Assembly: GCA_947495035.1 (NCBI GenBank)
Contig: CANLXI010000030.1
Span: forward strand, 1 to 64,000
DNA: 64,000 nucleotides
Source of the DNA: an uncultured Granulosicoccus sp.
Lineage (GTDB): Bacteria; Pseudomonadota; Gammaproteobacteria; Granulosicoccales; Granulosicoccaceae
Direction of reading: 5' to 3'
Part shown: piece by piece, positions 53,220 through 62,317 of the stretch
How the letters are laid out: each line of letters begins with the position of its first letter
Numbering within the stretch: the stretch's first letter is position 1
Translations under genes and position numbers: made by a program
Notes under the pieces: generated by a model
The model's input: only the letters and a program-made list of their open reading frames with translations
Databases searched by the model: none
Told to the model about the DNA's origin: nothing

Positions 53220-53582
53220 ATGGCACTTGAAGATACCGTCTGCTCGCTCGTTCCCTATTTCACTGTCCAGGAAGGCAAGATGGACGAATTCCGGCGTCTC
53301 GGCGAACAGATGGTGGAACGCACCCGGGATGAGTCCGAGGTCATCAACTATGGTTTCAGCTTCAACGGACGACGTGCTCATTGTCGTGAGTCCTACACCA
53401 GTGCGGCGGGAATTCTCGCCCACCTGGGCAATGTCGACAGCCTGCTGCAGGAAGCGCTGAAGATCGCGAGTCTGGACATACTGGAGATTCACGGTCCTGC
53501 CGATCAACTGGCGGAATTGCAAGAGCCACTGAAAAGCCTGAACCCTGCCTATTTCACCATGGACATCGGCTTTCGCCGATAG
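53220..53582 (+). CDS. Small dimeric alpha/beta-barrel-like protein (ABM superfamily-like)
   Basis: The ATG at 53220 with AAGAGGAG upstream gives 120 residues. The segment VPYFTVQEGKMDEFRRLGEQMVERTRDESEVINYGFSFNGRRAHCRESYTSA has the beta-alpha-beta layout of antibiotic-biosynthesis-monooxygenase/ferredoxin-like dimers, with conserved E-x-Y/H features. It has no cofactor motif. It is 115 bp downstream of the Lrp gene on the same strand and may share its transcript. Family placement is by overall pattern only; function unknown. Confidence 0.75.
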   Translation: MALEDTVCSLVPYFTVQEGKMDEFRRLGEQMVERTRDESEVINYGFSFNGRRAHCRESYTSAAGILAHLGNVDSLLQEALKIASLDILEIHGPADQLAELQEPLKSLNPAYFTMDIGFRR

Positions 53583-53590
53583 GCGGTTGT

Positions 53591-53609
53591 TCCCCGGCAT
53601 CACCGGGGA
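53591..53609. terminator. GC-rich hairpin between convergent genes
   Basis: TCCCCGG (53591-53597) and CCGGGGA (53603-53609) form a perfect 7-bp stem with a 5-nt loop in the 76-bp gap between the ABM-like gene (plus) and the hybrid kinase gene (minus). No U-run follows on either strand, so termination may be weak or Rho-aided. Confidence 0.45.
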
Positions 53610-53658
53610 TGGTTCTTGCAAGGCAAGGATCATCCCTGACCTGTAGCACCGGCGCGTA

Positions 53659-56600
53659 TCAGGCTGCGGAATCGATGAATTCACCGATCACAGTCGTTGC
53701 TCGGTCGATCGCCGACTCCAGTCTGTCCGCATCGTCAGCATTGAGCGGGTTGACCGCATCATTGCAGGCAATCTGCAGCTTTCCGCACAACTTCCACACT
53801 TCCAGCGAACCGACAGACAAAGAGCCCGACTTGAGCTGGTGAGCCAGCTGATCCACCGACTGCCAGTCTCCCTGACGCAGCGAACTGGCGAGGCGCGCAC
53901 CCACGTTCCGCAGTGAGGCAATGTACTCCTGCAGGCATTCTGCAATGACCTCTGTATCATCACCCAGCAACGATACCAGCGCACCGGGGTCGAACACCGG
54001 TACCTCATCGGAATCCGCTTGCAATACCTCATGTGCGACGCGATTTTCAGGCTCCTCGATGGCAGTCATGCCATCGATGTCCATCACTGTTGACTCATCC
54101 TCTTCGGGCGCACCAGGCTCGCCCCCTGGCAGGACTTGAACAGGGCCTGGCTGAATGAAGCGGTCAAGCGACTCATGCAACAAGGACAATTTCACCGGCT
54201 TGGTCAGATAATGATCAACGCCTGCCTGCTCGGCACGTCGCGCTTCGCCATTGAGCGCATTGGCTGTGAGCGCCAGAACCGGCGTTCTGGCTCTCCCCTG
54301 CTCGGCCTCTTCCGTTCGGATACAGCGAGCCAGCGAATACCCGTCCATGATCGGCATGTGCAGATCGGTACAGACAAGACCGTAATGACGCTCACGCCAC
54401 AAATCGAGCGCTTCCGCTCCATTGTCAACAAACTCCGCGGTATGACCCAGCAAGGTCAACTGCCGACGCAGCACCATTCGGTTTACCGGGTCGTCTTCGA
54501 CAACCAGTATCAATCGACCGGCAGCCAGTGCAGCCTCGACGCTGAGACAGTCGACCTTGCGCGACTCCGGCTCGTCGATATCAGCCTGCAGGATTTCCGG
54601 CGATGCCCGGCCGACAGCAATCGTGACCGCTTCAAGCAGTGTGTCCCGTCGTAGTCCATCGTAGTCCACGACCACGGTTTCCAGCTCGACCTTGCCCTCA
54701 CTGGTCAGCAGAGATGCCCGCCGTATGTCTACCCGGTGACGACATGAGTCACTCACCAGCAGGACGTGACGAATATCCGCCATTGAATCGGGCTCCACGT
54801 ACAGACTGTCCGTGGCGCCCTTCATGCCCGAACGCAACAATGCCAGCGGTTCGTCGATGGTCGAGGCAATTGCCTTGATGTCGGGCAGGCTCCCTACCTG
54901 GTGAACGGTGGCGCCCGCGTATCGCAGATACTCCGCAAGGTCTTCGGCATCATACTCATCCGCTTGCATCACCAGGCAGGTGACGCCGTGCAGATCCTCA
55001 TGTTGCAGTGTCAAGGTATCCTCTGACTGCTGCAATGGCAGCACTACCGTGAACGTCGACCCCTGACCCAATTCACTTTCCACGGAGATTTCGCCACCAA
55101 GCAGTCCCACAATGCGTTTGCATATGGTCAGCCCGAGCCCGGAACCACCGAATCGCCGGGTAGTGGATGATTCCGCCTGTACAAAGGAATCGAAAATGTT
55201 TTCCAGTGTATCGGCAGCAATACCCACGCCGTTGTCACTGATCGAAATCCTCACAGACAAGGGTTGATCAGGACACAACTCGACACACACCTTCACTCGC
55301 CCGATACGCTCACCCCGGCCACCACTGAACTTCACCGCATTGCCGACAAGGTTGTTCAGAATCTGTCGAATGCGAGTCGGATCGGCAATCACCTTGTCCG
55401 GTATGGCCGGATCAATGAATTGAGTCAGGATGACGTTGCCTTTTCTGGCCACCGGCACGGACGAACTGACCACACTCTCGACCAACTGCTCCAGCTGGAC
55501 TTCGGTCTCTTCCATCTCGAAATGGCCGGCTTCGATCTTGGAGAAGTCCAGAATGTCGTCGATGATTCGCAGCAGCGAAAAGGCGGAGTCCTGCACCGTC
55601 TGCAACGAGCGCTTCTGCTCCTTGCTGGATGTTTCCGACATCAGTACTTCCACCATACCGACTACGCCGTTCATGGGAGTTCGTATTTCATGACTCATGG
55701 CGGCCAGAAACGAGGATTTCGCCCTGTTGGCCTCCTCTGCAGCGAGCCTGGCATTCTCCAGCTCTCTGTTGACTTCCTTCAGACTTCGGGTACGCTCCCT
55801 GACGCGACTCTCCAGCTCGTCATTCATGCGACTGATGCGATCCTGACTGATCTTCAATTGCGTGATATCTGCCGCGACGGTCAACACGATGTTGTCCGTC
55901 GTGCGGTTGGATGCGATGGCGAGCTTGCCGATGCTGAACCATCGCGGCTCACCATCCACATCATAGATTCTCTGTACCGAATCCGAGCGGACTTCGGTTT
56001 CAATCACCTCCAGGTTTTCCTTGAGCTCGTGACTGGCCAGAGGACCGATCTGCAATGGTTCACCGGTAAAAACCGTTTCTCCAGCCGCTATCAGTTGATC
56101 CGGTGTCACCCCGTAAAGACTCTCCGAATAGGCTCGATTGGCAAGCACGTACCGGCCGTTCCTGTCTCTGGCGCTGATCAGGTTCGGAATGTTGTCGATG
56201 ACATCGCGCAGAAAGTCCTGTTGCCGCTTCAATCTCTCCAGAGCGTAGCGCTGTTCAGTGATATCGCGCATCGATACGACAGCCCCGGTCTTTTCTCCAT
56301 CCCGGTCAGGCAAGGGGCCACCACTGGCAAGCACATAGCGACGCTCCTGCCCTCTGGCATCGATACAGAACTCCACGTCTCTGATGGACTCGCCCTTCAT
56401 GGCACGACTCAGTGGACAGGACGACAGTGCCAGAGGTGTAATGCCGTCCGCCTCCAGAAACTGGAAGTAACTCGACCAGCGTTCCTTGGGAATGATGCGA
56501 AGATCACCCGAATGCCAGCCTCTGGCCGTCTTGTTGAAAATGGTGATGTTCATCTGCGCATCGCAGGAGACTACACTCTCGGCCAGATTCTCCAGCAGTA

Positions 56601-57669
56601 CCAGATTGAGATCTTCCTGTTTGCGAAGTTCGGAGGTGCGCTGCAGCACTCTGTTACGCGCCGACAGCAGCATATAGGCGACGACCGCTGCCAGCGCACT
56701 GAGAAGAACACCTGTCGCCAGCAAGGCCCAGGGAAACGCCGAATCCTCGATCTGGGTAAAGGAAGGTGTGGACAGAAACTCAATGGACCATTGCCTGCCA
56801 GCGATCGTCAGGTATCGTGTTGTCGTGAACTGGGCTGGTTCACCACGGCGATCGATCGACAGATCCTTCTCACCGTCATAAAGCAGGGAGTTTTCCACGG
56901 ACGGCGATTCGTCATAGATCCGGAAGCTGATGGTGGACAGGCCCTTCTGCAGAATGCCTTTCATCAGGTCATTGGCTCTGAACGGGCTGTAGACGAATCC
57001 GATCAGTTGCTCGCGCCGTGATTCCAGCGTCTGCGGAGAGCTTTGCGAGGAGTAGACCGGCAGATACAATAGAAACCCGGCCTGCTTGCGACTGGTGATT
57101 TCCTGCACGAGCTCCACTTTTCCCGATAAGGCAGGTTGACCCGTATCCCGGGCTCGGTCCATCGCGGCACGGCGTGTTTCATGAGAATACATGTCGTAGC
57201 CGAAGGCCTTGCGGTTGCGGATATCGAAGGGCTCCAGATACACCGCAGCCGTGTAGACATCACGCTCACCCTCAGGCGTTACCTGGTAATCCGGAAATCC
57301 TTCTGCCCTTGTTGCCGCCTCATGAGATGCCAGTTCCTCGGCACCGCCGATCCATCGACTGAACCCCACTCCCTGTATGCCCGGGAAATAGATGGGCAAT
57401 GCCAGCTCGTTGACATAGTTTCGCCATTCGTCACGAGAGACGGCCACGGACCCGTTGAACAGACCTACCCCACCTCGCAGAACTTGCGCATAGGTGTCGA
57501 AGCGCGACTGAATCTGCTGGTTCAGGTAACCGGTTTCCAGTTCGAATCGAGCCAATGATCGCTGATCAAGCATGTCGCGTGACGTCTGCCAGCCCATGAC
57601 CGACATGACCAGCAGCAGGACAAAGGCGCATAGCGGCACCAGTGATTGTCGAATGTTCAAACGGTCCAT
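53659..57669 (-). CDS. CHASE-PAS hybrid sensor histidine kinase with receiver and Hpt domains
   Basis: The ATG at 57669 gives 1336 residues. Transmembrane helix about 10-27, periplasmic CHASE domain about 50-270 (VYLEPFDIRNRKAFGYDMYSHETRRAAM is typical), second helix about 316-338, two or three PAS domains to about 600, then a coiled coil. HisKA has His660 (MSHEIRTPMNG), the ATPase has NNLVGNAVKFSGG, DNGVGIA and GGSGLGLTI. After it comes a region of about 130 residues resembling a receiver without phosphorylation site, a normal receiver (Asp1102, TDLHMPIMDGY), and a C-terminal Hpt with His1277 (LAHQLKSGS). This is a complete phosphorelay ending in Hpt. A divergent response regulator gene lies 418 bp away. 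Confidence 0.93.
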   Translation of the reverse strand: MDRLNIRQSLVPLCAFVLLLVMSVMGWQTSRDMLDQRSLARFELETGYLNQQIQSRFDTYAQVLRGGVGLFNGSVAVSRDEWRNYVNELALPIYFPGIQGVGFSRWIGGAEELASHEAATRAEGFPDYQVTPEGERDVYTAAVYLEPFDIRNRKAFGYDMYSHETRRAAMDRARDTGQPALSGKVELVQEITSRKQAGFLLYLPVYSSQSSPQTLESRREQLIGFVYSPFRANDLMKGILQKGLSTISFRIYDESPSVENSLLYDGEKDLSIDRRGEPAQFTTTRYLTIAGRQWSIEFLSTPSFTQIEDSAFPWALLATGVLLSALAAVVAYMLLSARNRVLQRTSELRKQEDLNLVLLENLAESVVSCDAQMNITIFNKTARGWHSGDLRIIPKERWSSYFQFLEADGITPLALSSCPLSRAMKGESIRDVEFCIDARGQERRYVLASGGPLPDRDGEKTGAVVSMRDITEQRYALERLKRQQDFLRDVIDNIPNLISARDRNGRYVLANRAYSESLYGVTPDQLIAAGETVFTGEPLQIGPLASHELKENLEVIETEVRSDSVQRIYDVDGEPRWFSIGKLAIASNRTTDNIVLTVAADITQLKISQDRISRMNDELESRVRERTRSLKEVNRELENARLAAEEANRAKSSFLAAMSHEIRTPMNGVVGMVEVLMSETSSKEQKRSLQTVQDSAFSLLRIIDDILDFSKIEAGHFEMEETEVQLEQLVESVVSSSVPVARKGNVILTQFIDPAIPDKVIADPTRIRQILNNLVGNAVKFSGGRGERIGRVKVCVELCPDQPLSVRISISDNGVGIAADTLENIFDSFVQAESSTTRRFGGSGLGLTICKRIVGLLGGEISVESELGQGSTFTVVLPLQQSEDTLTLQHEDLHGVTCLVMQADEYDAEDLAEYLRYAGATVHQVGSLPDIKAIASTIDEPLALLRSGMKGATDSLYVEPDSMADIRHVLLVSDSCRHRVDIRRASLLTSEGKVELETVVVDYDGLRRDTLLEAVTIAVGRASPEILQADIDEPESRKVDCLSVEAALAAGRLILVVEDDPVNRMVLRRQLTLLGHTAEFVDNGAEALDLWRERHYGLVCTDLHMPIMDGYSLARCIRTEEAEQGRARTPVLALTANALNGEARRAEQAGVDHYLTKPVKLSLLHESLDRFIQPGPVQVLPGGEPGAPEEDESTVMDIDGMTAIEEPENRVAHEVLQADSDEVPVFDPGALVSLLGDDTEVIAECLQEYIASLRNVGARLASSLRQGDWQSVDQLAHQLKSGSLSVGSLEVWKLCGKLQIACNDAVNPLNADDADRLESAIDRATTVIGEFIDSAA

Positions 57670-58087
57670 TTTACGTCCAGTGTCAGGTCCGGAACCGCGC
57701 CAGCGTCCATCCGCGCTGGCCACGACTTGCTTCTCGAGATGCACGTAGCTGCAGCACTAGCTGTGCCGAAATCAATCGGTGGTGCATCGTCAGATGTTTT
57801 CCTGATGCTGTCCATCAGCATGACAACGGCGGGGCAACGTCATGCCGCTTGCGACGAATATCGCGTTAACCGACCAATTTTCAATGATTTACATCCTGCC
57901 CGCCCTGACAGAAATAACGTCTTGCCGGGCTTCGTCACAATTTCTGCGATTGCATTAAGTAACAAGGTAAGAAAGCCCGACATATACAGGTAACTGCAAA
58001 CCGACTACATCGAACACCAGGTCGGCATGACAATTGAGCTTTATCTACTTGCGGCTACTGCCGATATCTCACTCTCAGGAGAACATT
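57670..58087. promoter_or_regulatory. 418-bp divergent intergenic region, kinase/response regulator
   Basis: No gene is seen here. The part nearest the response regulator (57860-58000) is lower in GC and probably holds its promoter. No clear palindrome or RNA element was recognised. Confidence 0.4.
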
Positions 58088-58513
58088 ATGTCCGAACTTG
58101 TAAAGGAGGGCTCGATGCGCAGACCCAGCATATGTCTGGTCGATGATGATGACATGATGCTATCGCTCTTCACGAGGGTGCTGAAACGTACGGGATGCGA
58201 TGTCATCACTGCAAAGGGGCCAGACGCCGCCGCCGATGTTCTGGCCAGCACCCAGGTCGACGTGATGATCAGCGACCTGAGAATGCCGAACATCACCGAC
58301 GGCGAACAGCTGCTGCGTCATGCTCAGAAGCGTTACCCGAGCCTGGCAGTCTGGATGATGTCCAGCGAGTTCTGCTCGGAGATGCGCGATCACCTGATGA
58401 AGGCTGGAGCGGCGCAGTGCATCGAGAAGCCGTTCAACGCCGACAACATAGGACACCTGATCGACCAGCTCGGCATCCCGAACCTGATGCGTGATCCGGC
58501 CGGGGTCAGGTAA
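58088..58513 (+). CDS. Single-domain response regulator
   Basis: The ATG at 58088 (AGGAG 7 nt upstream) gives 141 residues, almost all a CheY-like receiver. The acidic pocket is LVDDDD, the phosphoacceptor Asp63 is in MISDLRMPN, the switch Ser is in VWMMSSEF, and the Lys is in CIEKPF. No output domain follows (only IDQLGIPNLMRDPAGVR). It may receive phosphate from the divergently encoded Hpt-bearing kinase, acting by protein interaction. Confidence 0.9.
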   Translation: MSELVKEGSMRRPSICLVDDDDMMLSLFTRVLKRTGCDVITAKGPDAAADVLASTQVDVMISDLRMPNITDGEQLLRHAQKRYPSLAVWMMSSEFCSEMRDHLMKAGAAQCIEKPFNADNIGHLIDQLGIPNLMRDPAGVR

Positions 58514-58591
58514 CGACCCCACTACTCTGCAGACCCGGCAATCGAGGGGCCAACCCCGTTGCCGGAGGCCGTCTGGCACCAGAGGATGCCC

Positions 58592-59479
58592 TCATTCGCC
58601 TGTGCCGGGATTTCGTCCTATTGGTCGACTGATGTAACGCGCCATGAAGGGAAGCGAATCCCGCAGGCCCTTGATCCATACGTGCCATTCATGGTCACCA
58701 TCCATGACCCGGAATTCCACCTGACCCGGCTGATGCTCGAGCAGTGTATTGAACAGAACAGCCCCGTGATAGGCGATGTTGAACACATCATGATCGCCGG
58801 AGTTGATGTACATGGGGACAACCCGGTCCTGCTGTCGATAGGCTTCCAGATAATTGGTGTAGTTGAGTTTTTCCCACAGATCCGGATCGAACTGACCATC
58901 GTCGCCCTGGTAGGTTGCCACGCGATGAGCCGATGAGTTCATCGGGGGCAGCGGTACGTAGACTGCCGGACTCAAGGCGGAGGCCGCGGCAAACAGATCC
59001 GGCCGTTCCAGCGAAAAATTCACTGCACCATAGCCTCCGGCGGACAAACCTGCCACCAGGCGACCCTTGCGCTCCGCAATGACAGCCCAGGTCTGCTCGA
59101 TATGCGGAAGCAGATCATCGAAGAACGCCGTACGAGCATTCTCGTTGTGGCCGTCTACCCACCAGGACAGGCTGCCCGGCATGACGACAACCATGGGGGG
59201 TATGTCACCTGCATCGATCAGGTTGTCCAGGGTCTGATGGACACGGCCATTGACAGCCCAGGTGTTCTCATCACCTCCGGATCCATGCAGCAGATACAAC
59301 ACCGGATAGTGCAGATCATCGTCGTCATAGCCATCGGGCAGGTAGATCGTGTATGCGTAATCGCGATCCAGGGTCGCCGAGTCGAAGCGATGTGCGGTGA
59401 TCTCGCCAGCCACCGAATTCGTTACAGGCAGTTGCATCATCGCAACCAGAACCACGAACATGAAACGTCTTGCCAGCAT
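58592..59479 (-). CDS. Secreted esterase (putative esterase/EstD-like, alpha/beta fold)
   Basis: The product has 295 residues with a signal peptide (about 1-25, SVAG-E). The fold is that of the esterase D/Fes/antigen-85 group (PF00756): YTIYLPDGYDDDDLHYPVLYLLHGSGGDENTW, VVVMPGSLSWWVDG, nucleophile elbow GLSAGGYGA, Asp in MYINSGDHDVF, and His in DGDHEWHVW. Expected to cleave ester bonds in the periplasm or outside the cell, for example feruloyl, acetyl-sugar or siderophore esters. It is isolated between the response regulator and the chemoreceptor-like gene, facing the opposite way. Confidence 0.85.
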   Translation of the reverse strand: MLARRFMFVVLVAMMQLPVTNSVAGEITAHRFDSATLDRDYAYTIYLPDGYDDDDLHYPVLYLLHGSGGDENTWAVNGRVHQTLDNLIDAGDIPPMVVVMPGSLSWWVDGHNENARTAFFDDLLPHIEQTWAVIAERKGRLVAGLSAGGYGAVNFSLERPDLFAAASALSPAVYVPLPPMNSSAHRVATYQGDDGQFDPDLWEKLNYTNYLEAYRQQDRVVPMYINSGDHDVFNIAYHGAVLFNTLLEHQPGQVEFRVMDGDHEWHVWIKGLRDSLPFMARYISRPIGRNPGTGE

Positions 59480-59559
59480 GTCAGTCAGGTGCTCCTTGAT
59501 GGGTAGAGGGAATCCGAACTTACTACTTTCCCGGCGTTTTATCCAACGCCCCGCGCACC

Positions 59560-61134
59560 GTGGACTGCTTCAAGAAATCGGAATCAATCATCGTCAGCGA
59601 TTCATTCATCAGGCTGTCGGCACTCACATGGCTCAATTCCTGCGCTGAAAAAGAAGCCTGCGACCCAACGAATACCAGTCATGGACTGACTTCACCCACT
59701 GATGATGAAGGTCCCCCATTGAGTTCACAGAACCCGACCGAATGCCAGACAGGTGAAGAAATCGATGAATTCGCGGAATCCATCCTGTCTTCGGTGCAGG
59801 AACTCATTCTGGAAATTGCCGATATTGCCGGCAATGTCGACGAGGTTTTCAATCGCATCAATAGCCAGACCGATTATCTGCTGGAACTGACAACCCTGGC
59901 AAAACAGCTGGCGGAGGCATCCCGGCAGATCGACCAGGCGGGCAAATGCGCGCAGCAGCAGACCCACGATATCGAATCTGCCAATCAGCATTCGGAAGTG
60001 AACGTCAAGGCCGCCACCCGGAGAATTTCCGAGCTGGTCAACGGCGTCAGCCTCATCGAGGATCGACTGGGCTCACTCAACGGCAGCCTCGATGGCGTCA
60101 AACAGGTATCGAACGACATACAGTCAGTCGCCAGGCTGACCAATCTGCTGGCATTGAATGCCACCATCGAAGCTGCCAGAGCCGGTGAGGCCGGCAAGGG
60201 ATTTGCCGTGGTCGCCGGTGAGGTAAAACTGCTGGCCAGCCAGACTGCCAGTGCTGCCGGTGTCATCGACTCGACCATTTCCGATGTGTCCGGTAATGTC
60301 AGCGAATTGATCCAGACCGGCGGGAAAACCCGCGAAGTCGCCGACAGTGTGAACGACGGTGTCGGCGTCATCAACTCCACAGTCAGCAGTTTTTCCTCCA
60401 TGGCCTCCAACATGCAGCTGGAGGTCACGCGCATCGCCGGTGCGGCCCGTGACTCTCTCGAACAATGTGAAACCATGCGTTCGAACATTGAAAAGGCCGC
60501 GGCAGAAATGCAGGATGCCAACAGTGCGCTGAAAGACGCCGACCGGCGGGTCAATCAGCTGTTGACCCGTGGCGAGAGACTCGTGGCGCATGTGGCCGGC
60601 AGCGGCCGTCATGTTCGTGACCATGAAATCATTGCCAGTGTACGCCGGAGCGCTGAATGTATCGGCAAGCTGTTCGAAGAGGCGGTATTCAACGGCGACA
60701 TCAGCGAGGATGAGCTGTTCGACCAGGACTATCTGCCCGTGGCGGGCTCGAATCCGCAACAGTTCACGACTCGTTATGTCGCGCTGACAGATCGACTCCT
60801 CGGGCCGATACTGGAAGACATACTGGCGTCGAACAGCCGCATCGTGTTCTGCGCAGCTGTGGATGTCAATGGCTATCTGCCGACGCACAACCGAAAATTC
60901 TCGTTTGCACAGAAACCCGGACAAGTGGATTGGAACAACAGCCATTGTCGCAATCGGCGAATCTTCAATGATCGCACCGGCCTTGCCTGCGGACGCAACA
61001 CGCAACCGTTTCTGCTGCAGACCTACCGGCGTGACATGGGTAACGGAGAACACGTACTGATGTATGACTGCTCGGCTCCGATATACGTGAAGGGTCGACA
61101 CTGGGGTGGTTTTCGAACCGGATATACATCCTGA
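59560..61134 (+). CDS. Soluble methyl-accepting chemotaxis-like protein with C-terminal sensor domain
   Basis: The product has up to 524 residues. There is no transmembrane helix. The signalling domain (about 85-330) carries the chemoreceptor hairpin tip sequence IQSVARLTNLLALNATIEAARAGEAGKGFAVVAGEVKLLASQT. The C-terminal domain (about 355-524) has GYLPTHNRKFS, CRNRRIFNDRTGL, PFLLQTYRRDMG and WGGFRTGY, a ligand-binding module common in cytoplasmic receptors of alphaproteobacteria and others. The start is unsure: GTG 59560 is the longest; TTG 59719 with AAGG upstream would remove 53 unlikely-looking residues. No che genes are nearby, so its partner kinase is elsewhere. Confidence 0.85.
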   Translation: MDCFKKSESIIVSDSFIRLSALTWLNSCAEKEACDPTNTSHGLTSPTDDEGPPLSSQNPTECQTGEEIDEFAESILSSVQELILEIADIAGNVDEVFNRINSQTDYLLELTTLAKQLAEASRQIDQAGKCAQQQTHDIESANQHSEVNVKAATRRISELVNGVSLIEDRLGSLNGSLDGVKQVSNDIQSVARLTNLLALNATIEAARAGEAGKGFAVVAGEVKLLASQTASAAGVIDSTISDVSGNVSELIQTGGKTREVADSVNDGVGVINSTVSSFSSMASNMQLEVTRIAGAARDSLEQCETMRSNIEKAAAEMQDANSALKDADRRVNQLLTRGERLVAHVAGSGRHVRDHEIIASVRRSAECIGKLFEEAVFNGDISEDELFDQDYLPVAGSNPQQFTTRYVALTDRLLGPILEDILASNSRIVFCAAVDVNGYLPTHNRKFSFAQKPGQVDWNNSHCRNRRIFNDRTGLACGRNTQPFLLQTYRRDMGNGEHVLMYDCSAPIYVKGRHWGGFRTGYTS

Positions 61135-61249
61135 GGAAAAGGACAAGCGGCGCTGACGCACCGGCGACACGGCTCTGCTCAGCCAGGCATCTGGATGAAT
61201 CCAGCTCGGATCATGTGCCCCGAGAGCGTGACACGGTAGAATTCCGATC

Positions 61250-62230
61250 ATGCTCATCAAGATCAGTGATACGGCCGGTCTCAAGGCGCTCGAGGTACTC
61301 GAGGAGCTGTCTCGCACCGGTTCCATGCAGGAGACAGCCGGCAGACTGGGCATGTCGACACCTGCGGCTTCACAGCAATTGAAACAGCTGGAAACGGCTC
61401 TGGGACGAAAGCTCGTCGTGCATGGCCGACGCCCCATGACGCTGACCCGACACGGCGAGGCCTATCTGCTTCATGTCCGCGCTGCCCTGCAACACCTTCG
61501 CCAGGGCGCCGCCGAACTCCTGCTGGATGACCTGGGTGCAATCACGGCATTACGGATCGGCATCATCGATGATTTTGACAGTGAAGTCAGTCCACGGCTG
61601 GCCGTGGCCCTGGCGGATACCTACAGTCCCTCGGAACTGACTCTCACCACGGCCACGTCCACACGCATCGTGCAGGACATCGCAAGCAACGATCTCGATA
61701 CGGGAATTGCCGCCAACCCGATGGAGCTGCCCGCCGATGTCATGGAAATACCCCTGCTGAACGACCCCTTTGTACTCGCAGTGCCCAGAGGGTATCTGTC
61801 AGCGGCTCCTGCCGATCTGAACGAACTGATCTCTCTGCCCTATCTTCGCTACGAAAGAAGTCTGGCGCTGGGTCGACAGATAGCCACCCATCTCGCTCGG
61901 TTGCGTCTCGAGCTGCCCAGCACCATGTCCCTGGACAGCAACCAGGCCATTTTCGCCCTGATAGCCAACGGCAATGGCTGGGCCCTGACCACCATGGTCG
62001 GCTATCTGCGGGCTCAGCGCTTTCACGATGACGTCGATATCTTCCCACTGCCCTTCACACCATTTTCTCGAACCATCTCCTTGCTCTACCATCGGCACTG
62101 GACTGCAGTCGTTGCCAATGACATTGCCGAGACCCTGCGTGGCATCCTGCAGTCCGCTATCGTCGACAAGGCACGACAACGTCATTCCTGGCTGAGCAAG
62201 TCGTTTAAGGTAATTCGAATGCCCGATTAA
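61250..62230 (+). CDS. LysR-family transcriptional regulator
   Basis: The product has 326 residues. An N-terminal winged HTH (ALEVLEELSRTGSMQETAGRLGMSTPAASQQLKQLETALGRKL) is followed by a periplasmic-binding-like effector domain (ALRIGIIDDFDSEVSPRLAVAL onward). The gene lies 87 bp upstream of, and on the same strand as, the FAD oxidoreductase gene, so it probably regulates methylated-glycine or related catabolism; the effector is not predictable. Confidence 0.92.
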   Translation: MLIKISDTAGLKALEVLEELSRTGSMQETAGRLGMSTPAASQQLKQLETALGRKLVVHGRRPMTLTRHGEAYLLHVRAALQHLRQGAAELLLDDLGAITALRIGIIDDFDSEVSPRLAVALADTYSPSELTLTTATSTRIVQDIASNDLDTGIAANPMELPADVMEIPLLNDPFVLAVPRGYLSAAPADLNELISLPYLRYERSLALGRQIATHLARLRLELPSTMSLDSNQAIFALIANGNGWALTTMVGYLRAQRFHDDVDIFPLPFTPFSRTISLLYHRHWTAVVANDIAETLRGILQSAIVDKARQRHSWLSKSFKVIRMPD

Positions 62231-62317
62231 GATTTCTGAAATCACCCGAATAGCGATTGACGAACGGCATGCCCTGCTGGCCCAATCCGATTTCCAGTCA
62301 GTCACAGGAATCGAGTC

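Noticed and set aside
53076..53684. 202-codon minus-strand open frame over the ABM-like gene
   Set aside because: Opposite a gene with a clear ribosome site and plausible fold; no protein features.
55264..57021. 585-codon plus-strand open frame
   Set aside because: Antisense to the histidine kinase, whose domains are unmistakable.
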